Part shown: one piece after another, positions 1 through 7,959 of the stretch | How positions within the stretch are numbered: the stretch's first letter is position 1 | Layout: each line of letters starts with the position of its first letter | Assembly: GCA_964394815.1 (NCBI GenBank) | Contig: CAYMZC010000042.1 | Span: 1-17,440 of the forward strand | DNA length: 17,440 bases | DNA from: Sandaracinobacteroides sp964394815 | GTDB taxonomy: Bacteria > Pseudomonadota > Alphaproteobacteria > Sphingomonadales > Sphingomonadaceae | Reading direction: 5' to 3' | The notes under the pieces: generated by a model | What the model saw: the letters and a program-made list of their open reading frames with translations, nothing else | Databases searched by the model: none | Told to the model about the DNA's origin: nothing | Position numbers and translations under genes: made by a program

Positions 1-66
1 AGTGGCCGGAAAACAGGCCCCGCACAGCCCCGTTCCGCCACTACCCTATCCCGGCGCCGATACCGG

Positions 67-1041
67 TCAGCCTTCCGCTATGCGCACCACTGCCTTGCCG
101 GTGAGCCTGCCCTCTTCCATGGCGCGGAAGGCATCGGGCGCGCGTTCGAACGGCACTTCGAGGCCGACGACAGGCCGGAATTTTCCCTCGCGCGCCAGCC
201 GGTCGATCTCGTGCATGGCACGGCGGCCCAGTTCAGGCTCCTGCCGGCCCGCTTCGCCGGCGCGCACGCCGATGATCTCGATCCCGCGAATAAGCGCCTG
301 GTTCAGCCCCACCCTGACCGGCGGCCCGGCGACGAAACCGATGATGAGATAACGACCGCCCCAGCGCAGGCTTTGCAGGCCCGGCATCACGGCCGCGCCG
401 CCCACAGGGTCGAACAGCACGTCCACCTGCCCTTTCACGCCGGAAAGATCAGGCTTTTCCCGGTCGAGAAGAATAAGATCCCCGGCGCCCGCTGCCCGCG
501 CGGCTTCGAGTTTCTCGGCGCTGGAGGCCGCCGCCGTAACCCGCGCGCCAAGCGCCCGGGCCATGGATACGGCCGCAAGCCCCATGCCGCCGCCGGCGCC
601 CAGCACCAGCACATGCTCGCCCGGCTGCAGCCTGCCGCGAACGGCAAGCGCCACCCAGGCTGTCAGCGCGCCCGTGGTGAAGCCGGCCGCCTCGCTGTCG
701 GACAGGGCATCGGGCACGTCGCGCAGCGATGCCAGCGGAAGCGTCACTTCGTCCGCCAGCAGGCCGGTGCGCCCGCCCACCAGCATGCGATGGCCCAGAA
801 GATCGCCGCTGACGCCCTCGCCCACCGCTAGGATCCGGCCCACGCCCTCCATGCCGGGCGTGAAGGGAAGCTGCGGGCGATACTGGTAGCCGCCCGAAAG
901 CATCAGCAGATCCGGATAGTTGAGGCCGGCCGCAATCATGCCCACCCGCGCCTCGCCGGGGCCGGGCGCCCGGGCATCGGGCACATCCCGCCGCTCGAGG
1001 GCGGCAATTCCGTCCAGGCGTTCGACAATCCAGGCGCGCAT
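67..1041 (-). CDS. Zinc-independent MDR-family oxidoreductase (NADPH:quinone oxidoreductase-like)
   Basis: The 324-residue protein belongs to the medium-chain dehydrogenase/reductase superfamily. It has an N-terminal GroES-like domain (about 1-125) with the AAGLNYPDLLMLSGGY and LPFTPGMEGVG segments of the quinone-oxidoreductase branch. A Rossmann domain follows, with a nucleotide-binding loop GAGGGMG at 148-154. The protein has no cysteine at all, so the zinc sites of alcohol dehydrogenases are absent. This fits NAD(P)H-dependent quinone or enone reductases. The ATG at 1041 is chosen because a purine-rich AAAGGGAGAG lies just upstream and the family's N-terminus begins there; the open frame running further upstream is antisense to the ligase gene. 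It is divergent from the acyl-CoA synthetase, with 75 bp between starts, which suggests a shared role in acyl-CoA or lipid catabolism. The family is clear; the substrate is not, and it could also act as an enoyl-CoA or crotonyl-CoA-type reductase. Confidence 0.9.
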   Translation of the reverse strand: MRAWIVERLDGIAALERRDVPDARAPGPGEARVGMIAAGLNYPDLLMLSGGYQYRPQLPFTPGMEGVGRILAVGEGVSGDLLGHRMLVGGRTGLLADEVTLPLASLRDVPDALSDSEAAGFTTGALTAWVALAVRGRLQPGEHVLVLGAGGGMGLAAVSMARALGARVTAAASSAEKLEAARAAGAGDLILLDREKPDLSGVKGQVDVLFDPVGGAAVMPGLQSLRWGGRYLIIGFVAGPPVRVGLNQALIRGIEIIGVRAGEAGRQEPELGRRAMHEIDRLAREGKFRPVVGLEVPFERAPDAFRAMEEGRLTGKAVVRIAEG

Positions 1042-1116
1042 CTTTCTCTCCCTTTTGGGCGTTGTGCCCCGGCTGCGGCTCATGTCAACTCCGCACCAAC
1101 GGAGGAGGAGACTGAC
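1042..1116. promoter_or_regulatory. Divergent intergenic region between oxidoreductase and acyl-CoA synthetase
   Basis: Both genes must be transcribed outward from these 75 bp. The strong ribosome binding site of the ligase is GGAGGAGGAG at 1101-1110, six bases before its ATG. A short inverted repeat GGGC-GTTGT-GCCC lies at 1057-1069. I could not identify convincing -35/-10 boxes for either gene. Confidence 0.5.
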
Positions 1117-2706
1117 ATGCTGTCGTTCGGCGAACTGCTGAAAACGCTGGGGCCGCGCCTCGGAAACGCGCCCGCACTCATCCACGGGGAGGAAAGGCTC
1201 GACTGGGCCAGCTTCGACCGCAAGACCAACGCGCTGGCCGCCGCCTTTCTGGCCGCCGGCGCCCGGCCCGGGGACCGGGTCGCGCATCTGATGCGCAACT
1301 CGCCGGCCTATCTTCTCACCACCGTGGCCGCCTTCAAGGCGCGCATGGTGCATGTGAACGTGAACTACCGCTACACCGGCGAGGAACTGCACTATATCTT
1401 CGACAACAGCGACGCGACCGTGATCGTCTTCGATGACGAGTTCGCCGACGTGCTGGACGGGCTGCGCCACCGGCTGCCGCATGTGAAGCTGTGGCTGAAG
1501 GTGGGCGGCGCGCCGGTAGACTGGGCGGCGGATTTCCATGCCGTGGCCGATGGCAGCGGCTCGCCCGATGTGGCGGGCTACAGCCCCGAGGACCGGCTTT
1601 TCATCTACACGGGCGGCACGACCGGCATGCCCAAGGGCGTGATCTGGGAACATGGCGCCCTGTGGGTCGCGATGGGCGGCGGCGCGCAGCTTCCGGGCAT
1701 GCCCGGCCCCGAAAGCATGGAAGAGCATGTGGCCGCCGTGCTCGAAAACCCCGAAAGGCGCCGCCTGCTGGCGCTTCCGCCGCTGATGCACGGCACCGGG
1801 CTGCTCACGGCCATCTACACGCTGGGCATGGGCGGCACCGTCATCACCGCCACGGCGCGCAGCTTCGATGCCGAGGAAGCGCTGAAGCTGAGCGAGGCGC
1901 ATGACCCGCATGTGACCGTGATCGTGGGCGACGCCTTTGCCCGGCCGATGCTGCGCGCGATCGAAGCCGGGCGCGGCTCGCTGGGCAACACGATGATGAT
2001 GGTGTCCTCGGGCACCATGTGGTCGCCCGAGGTGAAGGCGGCGCTGCTGCGCCACTGCCCCACCATGGTCTGCCTCGATTCCTATGGCTCGTCCGAGGGG
2101 CTGGGCTATGGCCTGTCCACCTCCACGGCCGAAGCGCCCGACGCCCCCACACGCTTCATCAGCGACCCGGACACGCTGCTGGTGGACGAGGATCTGAAAC
2201 CCATCAGGGAAGCCGGCAAGCCCGGCCGTGTCGCGCGTGCCGGGCCGGTGCCGCTCGGCTACTGGAAGGATCCGGAAAAGAGCGCCAAGACCTTCGTGAC
2301 GGTCGAGGGGCGGCGCTGCACCATGCCCGGGGACTGGGGCGTTCTGGACGAGGATGGCGCGCTCATCCTGCTGGGCCGAGGCAGCCAGTGCATCAACAGC
2401 GGCGGCGAAAAGATCTTCCCCGAAGAAGTGGAAGAAGCGCTGAAAACCCACCCGCTGGTCGAGGATGCGCTGGTCTTCGGCGTGCCCGACGAGAAATGGG
2501 GCCAGGCCGTGACCGCCGTTGCCGAAACGCTCGGCCCCGTGACGGAGGATGAGCTGATCGCTCATGTGAAGGCGAGCCTTGCCCCCTACAAGGCGCCGAA
2601 GCAGGTGGTGCAGGTGAAGAAGGTGCCACGCGGCCCCAATGGCAAGGCCGATTATGAAGCCGCGCGCGCCATCGCGCGGGAGATGCTTGACGAAGCAGTA
2701 GCATGA
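1117..2706 (+). CDS. Acyl-CoA synthetase (AMP-dependent ligase, ANL superfamily)
   Basis: The 529-residue protein carries the ordered motifs of adenylate-forming CoA ligases. The phosphate-binding loop FIYTGGTTGMPKG is at 162-174 and the adenine-site motif DSYGSSEG at 321-328. Next come GDWG and the hinge segment near INSGGEKIFPEEVEEAL (around 423-440). The C-terminal PNGKADY holds the expected catalytic lysine at residue 510. The family activates a carboxylic acid to an acyl-adenylate and then to the CoA thioester in the cytoplasm. Length is usual for the family and no residue is missing. The ATG at 1117 has an excellent GGAGGAGGAG six bases upstream. The overall look resembles the FadD-type acyl-CoA synthetases found near lipid or steroid catabolism genes, but chain length and substrate cannot be read from the sequence. 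The gene ends 10 bp before a strong hairpin. Confidence 0.93.
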   Translation: MLSFGELLKTLGPRLGNAPALIHGEERLDWASFDRKTNALAAAFLAAGARPGDRVAHLMRNSPAYLLTTVAAFKARMVHVNVNYRYTGEELHYIFDNSDATVIVFDDEFADVLDGLRHRLPHVKLWLKVGGAPVDWAADFHAVADGSGSPDVAGYSPEDRLFIYTGGTTGMPKGVIWEHGALWVAMGGGAQLPGMPGPESMEEHVAAVLENPERRRLLALPPLMHGTGLLTAIYTLGMGGTVITATARSFDAEEALKLSEAHDPHVTVIVGDAFARPMLRAIEAGRGSLGNTMMMVSSGTMWSPEVKAALLRHCPTMVCLDSYGSSEGLGYGLSTSTAEAPDAPTRFISDPDTLLVDEDLKPIREAGKPGRVARAGPVPLGYWKDPEKSAKTFVTVEGRRCTMPGDWGVLDEDGALILLGRGSQCINSGGEKIFPEEVEEALKTHPLVEDALVFGVPDEKWGQAVTAVAETLGPVTEDELIAHVKASLAPYKAPKQVVQVKKVPRGPNGKADYEAARAIAREMLDEAVA

Positions 2707-2715
2707 CAGGCTGAG

Positions 2716-2766
2716 AGACAGCCCCGGGCGGAATGGCGGATTTCAGGCCGCCACGCCCGGCTGTCT
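2716..2766. terminator. Bidirectional terminator-like hairpin between convergent genes
   Basis: The 74-bp gap between the converging ligase and kinase genes is mostly one imperfect inverted repeat. The outer arms are AGACAGCCCCGGGCG (2716-2730) and CGCCCGGCTGTCT (2754-2766), pairing with a two-base bulge. The inner arms are TGGCGG (2734-2739) and CCGCCA (2748-2753). Either strand would fold into a long GC-rich stem. No T-run follows on either side, so it is not a textbook intrinsic terminator, but position and symmetry fit termination of both transcripts. Confidence 0.7.
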
Positions 2767-2780
2767 GCCAGACGTGCTGG

Positions 2781-5108
2781 TCAGGCGGCCGGAAGGCGGA
2801 TTGCGAAGACAGAGCCGCGGCCCAGCTCCGAGCGGGCGAAGGCTTCGCCCCGGTGCCGCTCGACCACGGCCTTCACGAACGCCAGGCCAAGGCCGGCGCC
2901 GGGCGCCGCCGAGGCCGCGGGCGCGCCTTCGTGCGGCGCCAGCCGGCGGAAGGGCTCGAACAGGCGCGGCAGGTCCTCGGCGGAAATGCCGCGTCCCTCA
3001 TCCTCCACTTCCAGCAGTTGCGTATCGCCTTCCTGCAAGACCCGCACTTCCACGCGTGTGCGCTCGTCGCTGTACTTGATGGCGTTGCCGATGAGGTTCG
3101 TGACGGCGCGGGTCAGCAGGGCGCGGTCGCCGGTCACCAGCACCTCATCCTCGGGCACATTGCTCAGGATGCGGATCCGCTTGGCATCCGCCAGCGGCCA
3201 GAGATCGTCGGCCGCGTCGAGCACGGCATCCGAAAGATTGAAGGTCTCGACCACATAGCGGCCACTTTCGGCGCGGGCGAGGTGGACGAAATCGTCCGCC
3301 AGGCTCAGCGTCTGGTGGGCATAGCGCTCCAGCCGGCGGGCGACATCGGGCGGAATCTTGCGCCCCTCGGCTTCCAGCACAGCCAGGATGGAGGCCTGCG
3401 GCGCGCGCATGTCATGCGTGAGCAGGCGAAGCGCATCCTCCCGCTGGCGTTCCGAGGCCCGCAGCGCCGTGATGTCGGCAAAGCGGCCGATCCAGCCAAG
3501 CGGGCGCTGCGCGGCATCGGTGAACAGCGCAAGGCGGATTTCCAGCGACGTGCCATCGGCAAGACGCGTCTCATACCCCTCGCCGTCGGGTGTCCGCATT
3601 GCGCTAACGGCTTCCATAAGCTCCACGGCGCGCGGGTCCGGCAGGCGCGGATCCGGATCGAGGCTTGCGAACACCTGTTTCAGCGATGTGCCGATGAGCG
3701 GCCGCCCCACCCGTTTCTCGAACAGCGCATCGGCCGCATCATTGGCGATCAGCACCTGACCATCCAGATCTGTGACGAGCGCGGCGTCCGGCAGGTTGTC
3801 GAGCGACTGGGCGATGAAGAGCCGGAGATCGCGCACGTCGTTGATGGCTTCGTGCATCAGGATGATCTGCCGCTCGACCGGATCGCCGGCCAGATCATGC
3901 CGCTTGCGCGGCAAGACGGCCTGTTCGGCCCGCAGTTCGCGCAGTTCGGACACCATGTAGCGGCTGGCCAGATCCAGCCTGCGCCACCCCCATAGCGGAT
4001 AGATGAGGCCAACCGCGATGAGCGCCAGTGCCGGCGGCAGCCAGACACGGAAAAACGCCAGCGACACCAAGGTAATGACAAATATGCCGGCGCCAAGCGC
4101 CACGCCCACCCAGAGGTTGATGCGCGGCCCCAGGAACAGAAGGCTCAGCATGAGCAGCCAGACCGGCGTGAGCGAATAGAATTGCCAGATCCAGGGCGCA
4201 ACGGGATGGATGGCCCGGTCCGCCAGCAGCGTGTCCAGATGATTGGCATGCAGCTCGACCCCGGCCATGGTCTCGCGCGTGCCGGACATCGGGGTCGAGA
4301 AACGATCCCCCATGCCCGAAGCCGTGGCGCCCACCAGGATGATGCGGTCCTTCAGCAGATCGGCCGGGAACTGCCCCGAAAGCACATCCGCGAAGCTGAG
4401 CTGCGGATAGGTGCCCGACGGGCCGGCGAAGGCGATCAGGTCGCGGCGCGCGGCATAGACCGGGCCATCAGGGTCGGGCGTCTCGGCCGCGAGCAGCGCC
4501 TCATCGCCGCGGGCCAATGCAACGATGGCTTCCACCATGTGCAGGTTCCGGCGGCCTTCCGCATCCGTCAGCAGGTCGATCCCGCGCACCACACCGTCCC
4601 GGTCTGGCCGCGTGACGACATGGCCCGTCGTGCGCGCCGCCGTGCCGATCGGATCGACCGGCGGAATGCGCATGGAAGGCGCGCCATTGGGGCCGGGGAT
4701 TTCAAGGATGGCGGGAAGCACCACCCGGCCATTGCGCGCGATCGCTTCGGCAAGGCGCGCATCCGCGCCAGGCTGGGCCGAAGGCTCCGGGAAGAGCACG
4801 TCGTAACCGATGGCTGCCGGCCGGGCCTCCGTCAACGTGTCGATCAGCCTCGCGTGCACATCGCGCGACCAGGGCCAGCGGCCCAGTTCGGCAAGGCTCC
4901 GGTTGTCGATCGCCACGACCAGCACCTCCTGGCTGGGGCGCGGCCGGTTGAGGCGCAGAACGAAATCATAGAAGAGATTGTCGGCCCTGACAGGCGGGGC
5001 GACATAGCTGATGCCAAGGATGGCAAGCGTCGCCATGATGAGCACCGCCCACCATTCGACAAGCATGCGACGGCTGCGAAAGCTGAACTCCGCGCCTTCG
5101 CGGCCCAT
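2781..5108 (-). CDS. CHASE2-PAS sensor histidine kinase
   Basis: A 775-residue membrane kinase. A transmembrane helix at about 16-36 is followed by a large extracytoplasmic CHASE2 domain (about 37-305) with the typical VVAIDNRSLAELGRWPWSR, GYDVLFPEP, DRIILVGATASG and GVELHANHLDTLL segments. Three more helices follow (about 306-327, 331-352, 355-375), then a PAS domain (about 433-550). The transmitter has phosphoacceptor His565 in LLTHDMRAP, an N box NLIGNAIKYS (671-680), a G1 box DEGRGIS (703-709) and a G2 box GAGLGLAF (737-744). The kinase should autophosphorylate and pass phosphate to the regulator two genes upstream. The ATG at 5108 is chosen because AAAGGG lies seven bases upstream and a start at 5225 would overlap the FecR gene by 55 bp. 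CHASE2 ligands are unknown. It is the last gene of the operon, 62 bp after the FecR gene. Confidence 0.93.
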   Translation of the reverse strand: MGREGAEFSFRSRRMLVEWWAVLIMATLAILGISYVAPPVRADNLFYDFVLRLNRPRPSQEVLVVAIDNRSLAELGRWPWSRDVHARLIDTLTEARPAAIGYDVLFPEPSAQPGADARLAEAIARNGRVVLPAILEIPGPNGAPSMRIPPVDPIGTAARTTGHVVTRPDRDGVVRGIDLLTDAEGRRNLHMVEAIVALARGDEALLAAETPDPDGPVYAARRDLIAFAGPSGTYPQLSFADVLSGQFPADLLKDRIILVGATASGMGDRFSTPMSGTRETMAGVELHANHLDTLLADRAIHPVAPWIWQFYSLTPVWLLMLSLLFLGPRINLWVGVALGAGIFVITLVSLAFFRVWLPPALALIAVGLIYPLWGWRRLDLASRYMVSELRELRAEQAVLPRKRHDLAGDPVERQIILMHEAINDVRDLRLFIAQSLDNLPDAALVTDLDGQVLIANDAADALFEKRVGRPLIGTSLKQVFASLDPDPRLPDPRAVELMEAVSAMRTPDGEGYETRLADGTSLEIRLALFTDAAQRPLGWIGRFADITALRASERQREDALRLLTHDMRAPQASILAVLEAEGRKIPPDVARRLERYAHQTLSLADDFVHLARAESGRYVVETFNLSDAVLDAADDLWPLADAKRIRILSNVPEDEVLVTGDRALLTRAVTNLIGNAIKYSDERTRVEVRVLQEGDTQLLEVEDEGRGISAEDLPRLFEPFRRLAPHEGAPAASAAPGAGLGLAFVKAVVERHRGEAFARSELGRGSVFAIRLPAA

Positions 5109-5170
5109 GGCCGGCCCTTTGACGGATGGCGCGGGCACGAGAAAGGATCTGGGGTTCCGGCGCCCGTGGC

Positions 5171-7237
5171 TCAACTGACCGAAGCAGCCCCGAAGACCGA
5201 CGCAAGGCCAGAAGCCATCGCGCAAGCGCCGTCCGGCCGGGACTGTCCCCGTCCGGCAAGACCGGTTGCCGGCTTGGCTGACCGCGCGATTCCGGAACGG
5301 CGGCGGCGCATCAGGAAGCCCACCAGGCCGAAGCCGGTGATCAGCATAAGCCAGGCCTGCGGCTCGGGAATGGCTGCCGGAACCGCGCCCTGCCCGCCGC
5401 CGGGAAGCCCGCCCGGCAGGCCGCCGGACGTGCCGCCACCGGGAACGGCGGGGCTGCCGTCACCCGGCACATCGGGTACTGGCGCCGGATTTTCGGGAAT
5501 GACAGTGACGCCTCCCGAAGAACCGTCATCGTCGCCTGGGCCACCACTGCTTCCGGTTTCGCCCGAACCGTCCGGTGTGGCGCCCGATCCCGCACTGCTG
5601 CCGCTACCGGCGCCGCCACCAGTTTCACCGGGCAGCGCCCCATCGGGAAGGTCGCTTCCGCCCCCGGCAGACCCGCCGCCGGTGCCGCCGCTGCCCGTGT
5701 CACCGCTTCCGGGTTCACCTGCACCGGAATTTCCTGCACCGGGCTCACCTGCACCGGGCTCACCTGCACCGGGCTCACCGGGCGTTGCTCCGGTTTCGCC
5801 GCTGGTTCCACCACGAACCCAGCCGCCGCCCGATCCGCCGCCCGATCCGCCACCGATCGGCACGAAGCTGGTGGAAGGCCTGGCGCCGGCGCTCACGCCG
5901 AAGGCGCTGAAGATCGAATCATCATAGGCCGACTGGTCCGGGCTGCCGAAGCCCACATCGCCCTCTGGCGGCAGGCCATCTTCCGCCCCGGCATACGCAT
6001 CGGCCATCAGGAAGCTCACCGTGCGGACAGGCTCGTCAAACCAGTCTGCCGTCTCCGGCGTGTCGCGGGCAAGATCGTCCGGCCTTGCCTTTTCGCTCTT
6101 TTCGTCGTCGCCGTCCTCGCCCTCCTTTTCCGATTTTTCGGACATCGCGGCGGCGATGGCAGGATCGATGCGGCGCTCGAAGTTGAAGGCGGCCGGCTGA
6201 CCCACAAGGCCCAGCGCATCGATGGCCGCGACACGCACATGCAGGTCGCCATCCTCGATGCCCTCGAACACGGCCTCGGTGCCCGTCACCTCGACTGCGG
6301 CGATCCTGTCCTCGAACCCGGCATCGGCCGCCAGCTCGACAAGGTAGCGCACGGCGCCCGGAACGGGCTTCAGCCTGAAGGTGACAGCGCCGTCGGTCTG
6401 GATCTTCTCCGGCTCTTCCATCGGTGGCGCCGGCAGCAGGCGCATGGCGCGGGAAAGGCCCGTGCCGGTCGCGATGTTGCCGAAACCGGCGCGCACCAGC
6501 GTTTCCATTCCGGCATTCCGGCCGGTGCGGGTCACGCCGACCTTGCCCTCGACCACGGCGGTCGCCGCCTTCATCTCCTCGGGCGTGTAGCTCACGCTGA
6601 ACTGCGTGCCGCGCACAGCGGCAACGGCGACCGGCGTGGTGATCAGGAAGCGCGAGGCCGGGTTCGCCATCGGCGTCACCCTGGCTTCGGAGCGCCCACG
6701 CTCCAGCGTGAAGCGCCTGTCGATCGAATCCGACATAGGCACCTGCCGCAGCCGCGTCAGCCGGATCCGGCTGGAAGACGGCAGCGACACGCGGCTTTCA
6801 TCGGGAAGCCCCAGCGTCAGGAACCCATTGGCCCCGGTCTCGACGAGATCGCCCTCGCCAAGGGTCATGCCCTGCGTGGCGATGCGGGTTTGACCGGCCG
6901 TCGTGATCCGCACCTCGCCGCGAAAGGCAAGCAGCTCCGCCCGGATCGGGTTGGTGCGGATCCAGGAGGAGCGCAGCCGCAGCTGCGTGCCAGCCGGCAG
7001 CTTGTGCGGATCCTTGATGCGGTTGAGCGCCTGCGCCAGCCGCCAGTCTTCCGGGCGCACGAACCAGCGCTCGGCAAGGCCGGGCAGAGTCTCGCCTGCC
7101 TTCACCCGATGGACGATGATCTCGTCCACGGCCTCCGCCTGCGCGCGCTGGCGCTGTTCCTCGCGCGCGCCCGTGGTCAGCGCGGGCGCGGTGCCGGCGG
7201 CAAGCATCAGGAAAAGGGCTGGGGCGGACAGGCGCAT
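5171..7237 (-). CDS. Secreted LysM-FecR domain protein with PEP-CTERM-like sorting signal
   Basis: The 688-residue protein starts with a signal peptide (about 1-20). A LysM peptidoglycan-binding module follows (about 40-90, with HRVKAGETLPGLAERW and LPAGTQLRL), then a FecR domain (about 100-235, with FRGEVRITTAG and FLITTPVAVAAVRGTQFSV). A fibronectin-III-like segment (about 280-355) and a charged linker (about 365-390) lead to a Gly/Ser/Pro-rich stretch (about 461-620). PEP-CTERM hallmarks end the sequence: PEPQAW at 624-629, the hydrophobic segment LMLITGFGLVGFLM and RRRR at 644-647. There is no cytoplasmic anti-sigma part, so it is not a classical FecR regulator. The family suggests a wall-associated surface or sensory protein processed by an exosortase; no exosortase gene is in the window. 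Oddly, 41 residues follow the arginine cluster. The start codon overlaps the regulator's stop (TGATG), implying translational coupling. Domain calls are secure; the role is inferred. Confidence 0.9.
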   Translation of the reverse strand: MRLSAPALFLMLAAGTAPALTTGAREEQRQRAQAEAVDEIIVHRVKAGETLPGLAERWFVRPEDWRLAQALNRIKDPHKLPAGTQLRLRSSWIRTNPIRAELLAFRGEVRITTAGQTRIATQGMTLGEGDLVETGANGFLTLGLPDESRVSLPSSSRIRLTRLRQVPMSDSIDRRFTLERGRSEARVTPMANPASRFLITTPVAVAAVRGTQFSVSYTPEEMKAATAVVEGKVGVTRTGRNAGMETLVRAGFGNIATGTGLSRAMRLLPAPPMEEPEKIQTDGAVTFRLKPVPGAVRYLVELAADAGFEDRIAAVEVTGTEAVFEGIEDGDLHVRVAAIDALGLVGQPAAFNFERRIDPAIAAAMSEKSEKEGEDGDDEKSEKARPDDLARDTPETADWFDEPVRTVSFLMADAYAGAEDGLPPEGDVGFGSPDQSAYDDSIFSAFGVSAGARPSTSFVPIGGGSGGGSGGGWVRGGTSGETGATPGEPGAGEPGAGEPGAGNSGAGEPGSGDTGSGGTGGGSAGGGSDLPDGALPGETGGGAGSGSSAGSGATPDGSGETGSSGGPGDDDGSSGGVTVIPENPAPVPDVPGDGSPAVPGGGTSGGLPGGLPGGGQGAVPAAIPEPQAWLMLITGFGLVGFLMRRRRSGIARSAKPATGLAGRGQSRPDGACAMASGLASVFGAASVS
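5720..5779. repeat. 15-bp tandem repeat inside the FecR gene
   Basis: Four 15-bp units occur in tandem. Three are identical (TGCACCGGGCTCACC at 5735-5749, 5750-5764 and 5765-5779) and one is degenerate (5720-5734). They encode GEPGA-type pentapeptides (about residues 487-506) in the Gly-rich linker. Such repeats can change copy number by slippage without breaking the frame. Confidence 0.9.
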
Positions 7238-7959
7238 CAGTCGTCAGCGTCCCCGGCTTCCTCTGTCCCGGCGCCGGTCGGCTCCAGCCGGTAGCCGTAG
7301 CTGTAGACAGGAAGGATGCGAAAGCCATTTTCCGCACGCAGCTTCAGCTTCGAACGGATGCGCGAGACATGGGCATCGAGCGTGCGGGTTTCAGCCTCCG
7401 GGTTCTGGCCCCAGATCGCGCCCAGAAGGTAGGAGCGCGACAGCGGCCGCGACATGTTCTCGAACAGCATCATGGCCAGCGCCATTTCCTTGGCGGTCAG
7501 CTTGACCGGCTCGCCACGCACCATCGCCGTCTCGGTCGGCACATCGAAGCTGTAGATGCCCCATTCGGCGCTGCTGCGCGCCGGCTTGTTGAGGTTGGCG
7601 CGCCTGAGCGTCGCATCCACACGGGCCATGAAGATGACGGGGTTGAGCGGCTTCACGATATAATCATCGGCGCCGGCTGCCAGGCCCTTCACCACATCCT
7701 CGTCATCGGACCGGCTGGTGATCATGAGGACCGGAAGACTCGCATGCTGCCCGTCGCGGACATTCTCGAGCACCTCGATCCCGGACATGCCGGGCATGTT
7801 CCAGTCGATCACCAGAAGGTCGTAGGTATCCTGACGCAGCCGGTTGATGAGCGAGCGGCCCTGGTGGAACACCTCGCAATCATGCCCCGCATCCCCCAGA
7901 AGCTTGGAAACAAGCTCCGTCTGGGCCTTGTCGTCATCGAGAACTGCGCACCGCATCAT
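7237..7959 (-). CDS. OmpR/PhoB-family response regulator
   Basis: The 240-residue protein has an N-terminal receiver domain (about 3-120). Its acidic pair is Asp9-Asp10 in VLDDDK, the phosphoacceptor is Asp52 in VIDWNMPG, the conserved Thr is in MITSRS (81) and Lys103 lies in IVKPLNP. A winged-helix DNA-binding domain (about 130-226) carries LTAKEMALAMMLFEN, RTLDAHVSRIRSKL and VYSYGYRL. It would be a transcription factor activated by phosphorylation, most likely by the CHASE2 kinase of the same operon. The ATG at 7959 follows an AGGA five bases upstream; the adjacent ATG at 7956 is equally possible. It is the first gene of the operon and its TGA shares a base with the FecR start (TGATG). Having a secreted protein gene between regulator and kinase is an uncommon order. 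Targets may include the operon itself and the divergent CsgG-like gene. Confidence 0.95.
   Translation of the reverse strand: MMRCAVLDDDKAQTELVSKLLGDAGHDCEVFHQGRSLINRLRQDTYDLLVIDWNMPGMSGIEVLENVRDGQHASLPVLMITSRSDDEDVVKGLAAGADDYIVKPLNPVIFMARVDATLRRANLNKPARSSAEWGIYSFDVPTETAMVRGEPVKLTAKEMALAMMLFENMSRPLSRSYLLGAIWGQNPEAETRTLDAHVSRIRSKLKLRAENGFRILPVYSYGYRLEPTGAGTEEAGDADD

Noticed and set aside
1..66. A plus-strand frame starting at base 2
   Set aside because: It continues antisense through the oxidoreductase gene with no domain or ribosome binding site; only 66 bp lie outside a gene and nothing else is evident in them.
1042..2565. Upstream extension of the oxidoreductase frame to an 832-codon frame
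   Set aside because: It is antisense to the complete acyl-CoA synthetase, and the family N-terminus and ribosome binding site are at 1041.
4182..5927. A 581-codon plus-strand frame with a proline-rich end
   Set aside because: It is antisense to the CHASE2 kinase and FecR genes; its Pro-rich part is the complement of the Gly-rich linker codons.
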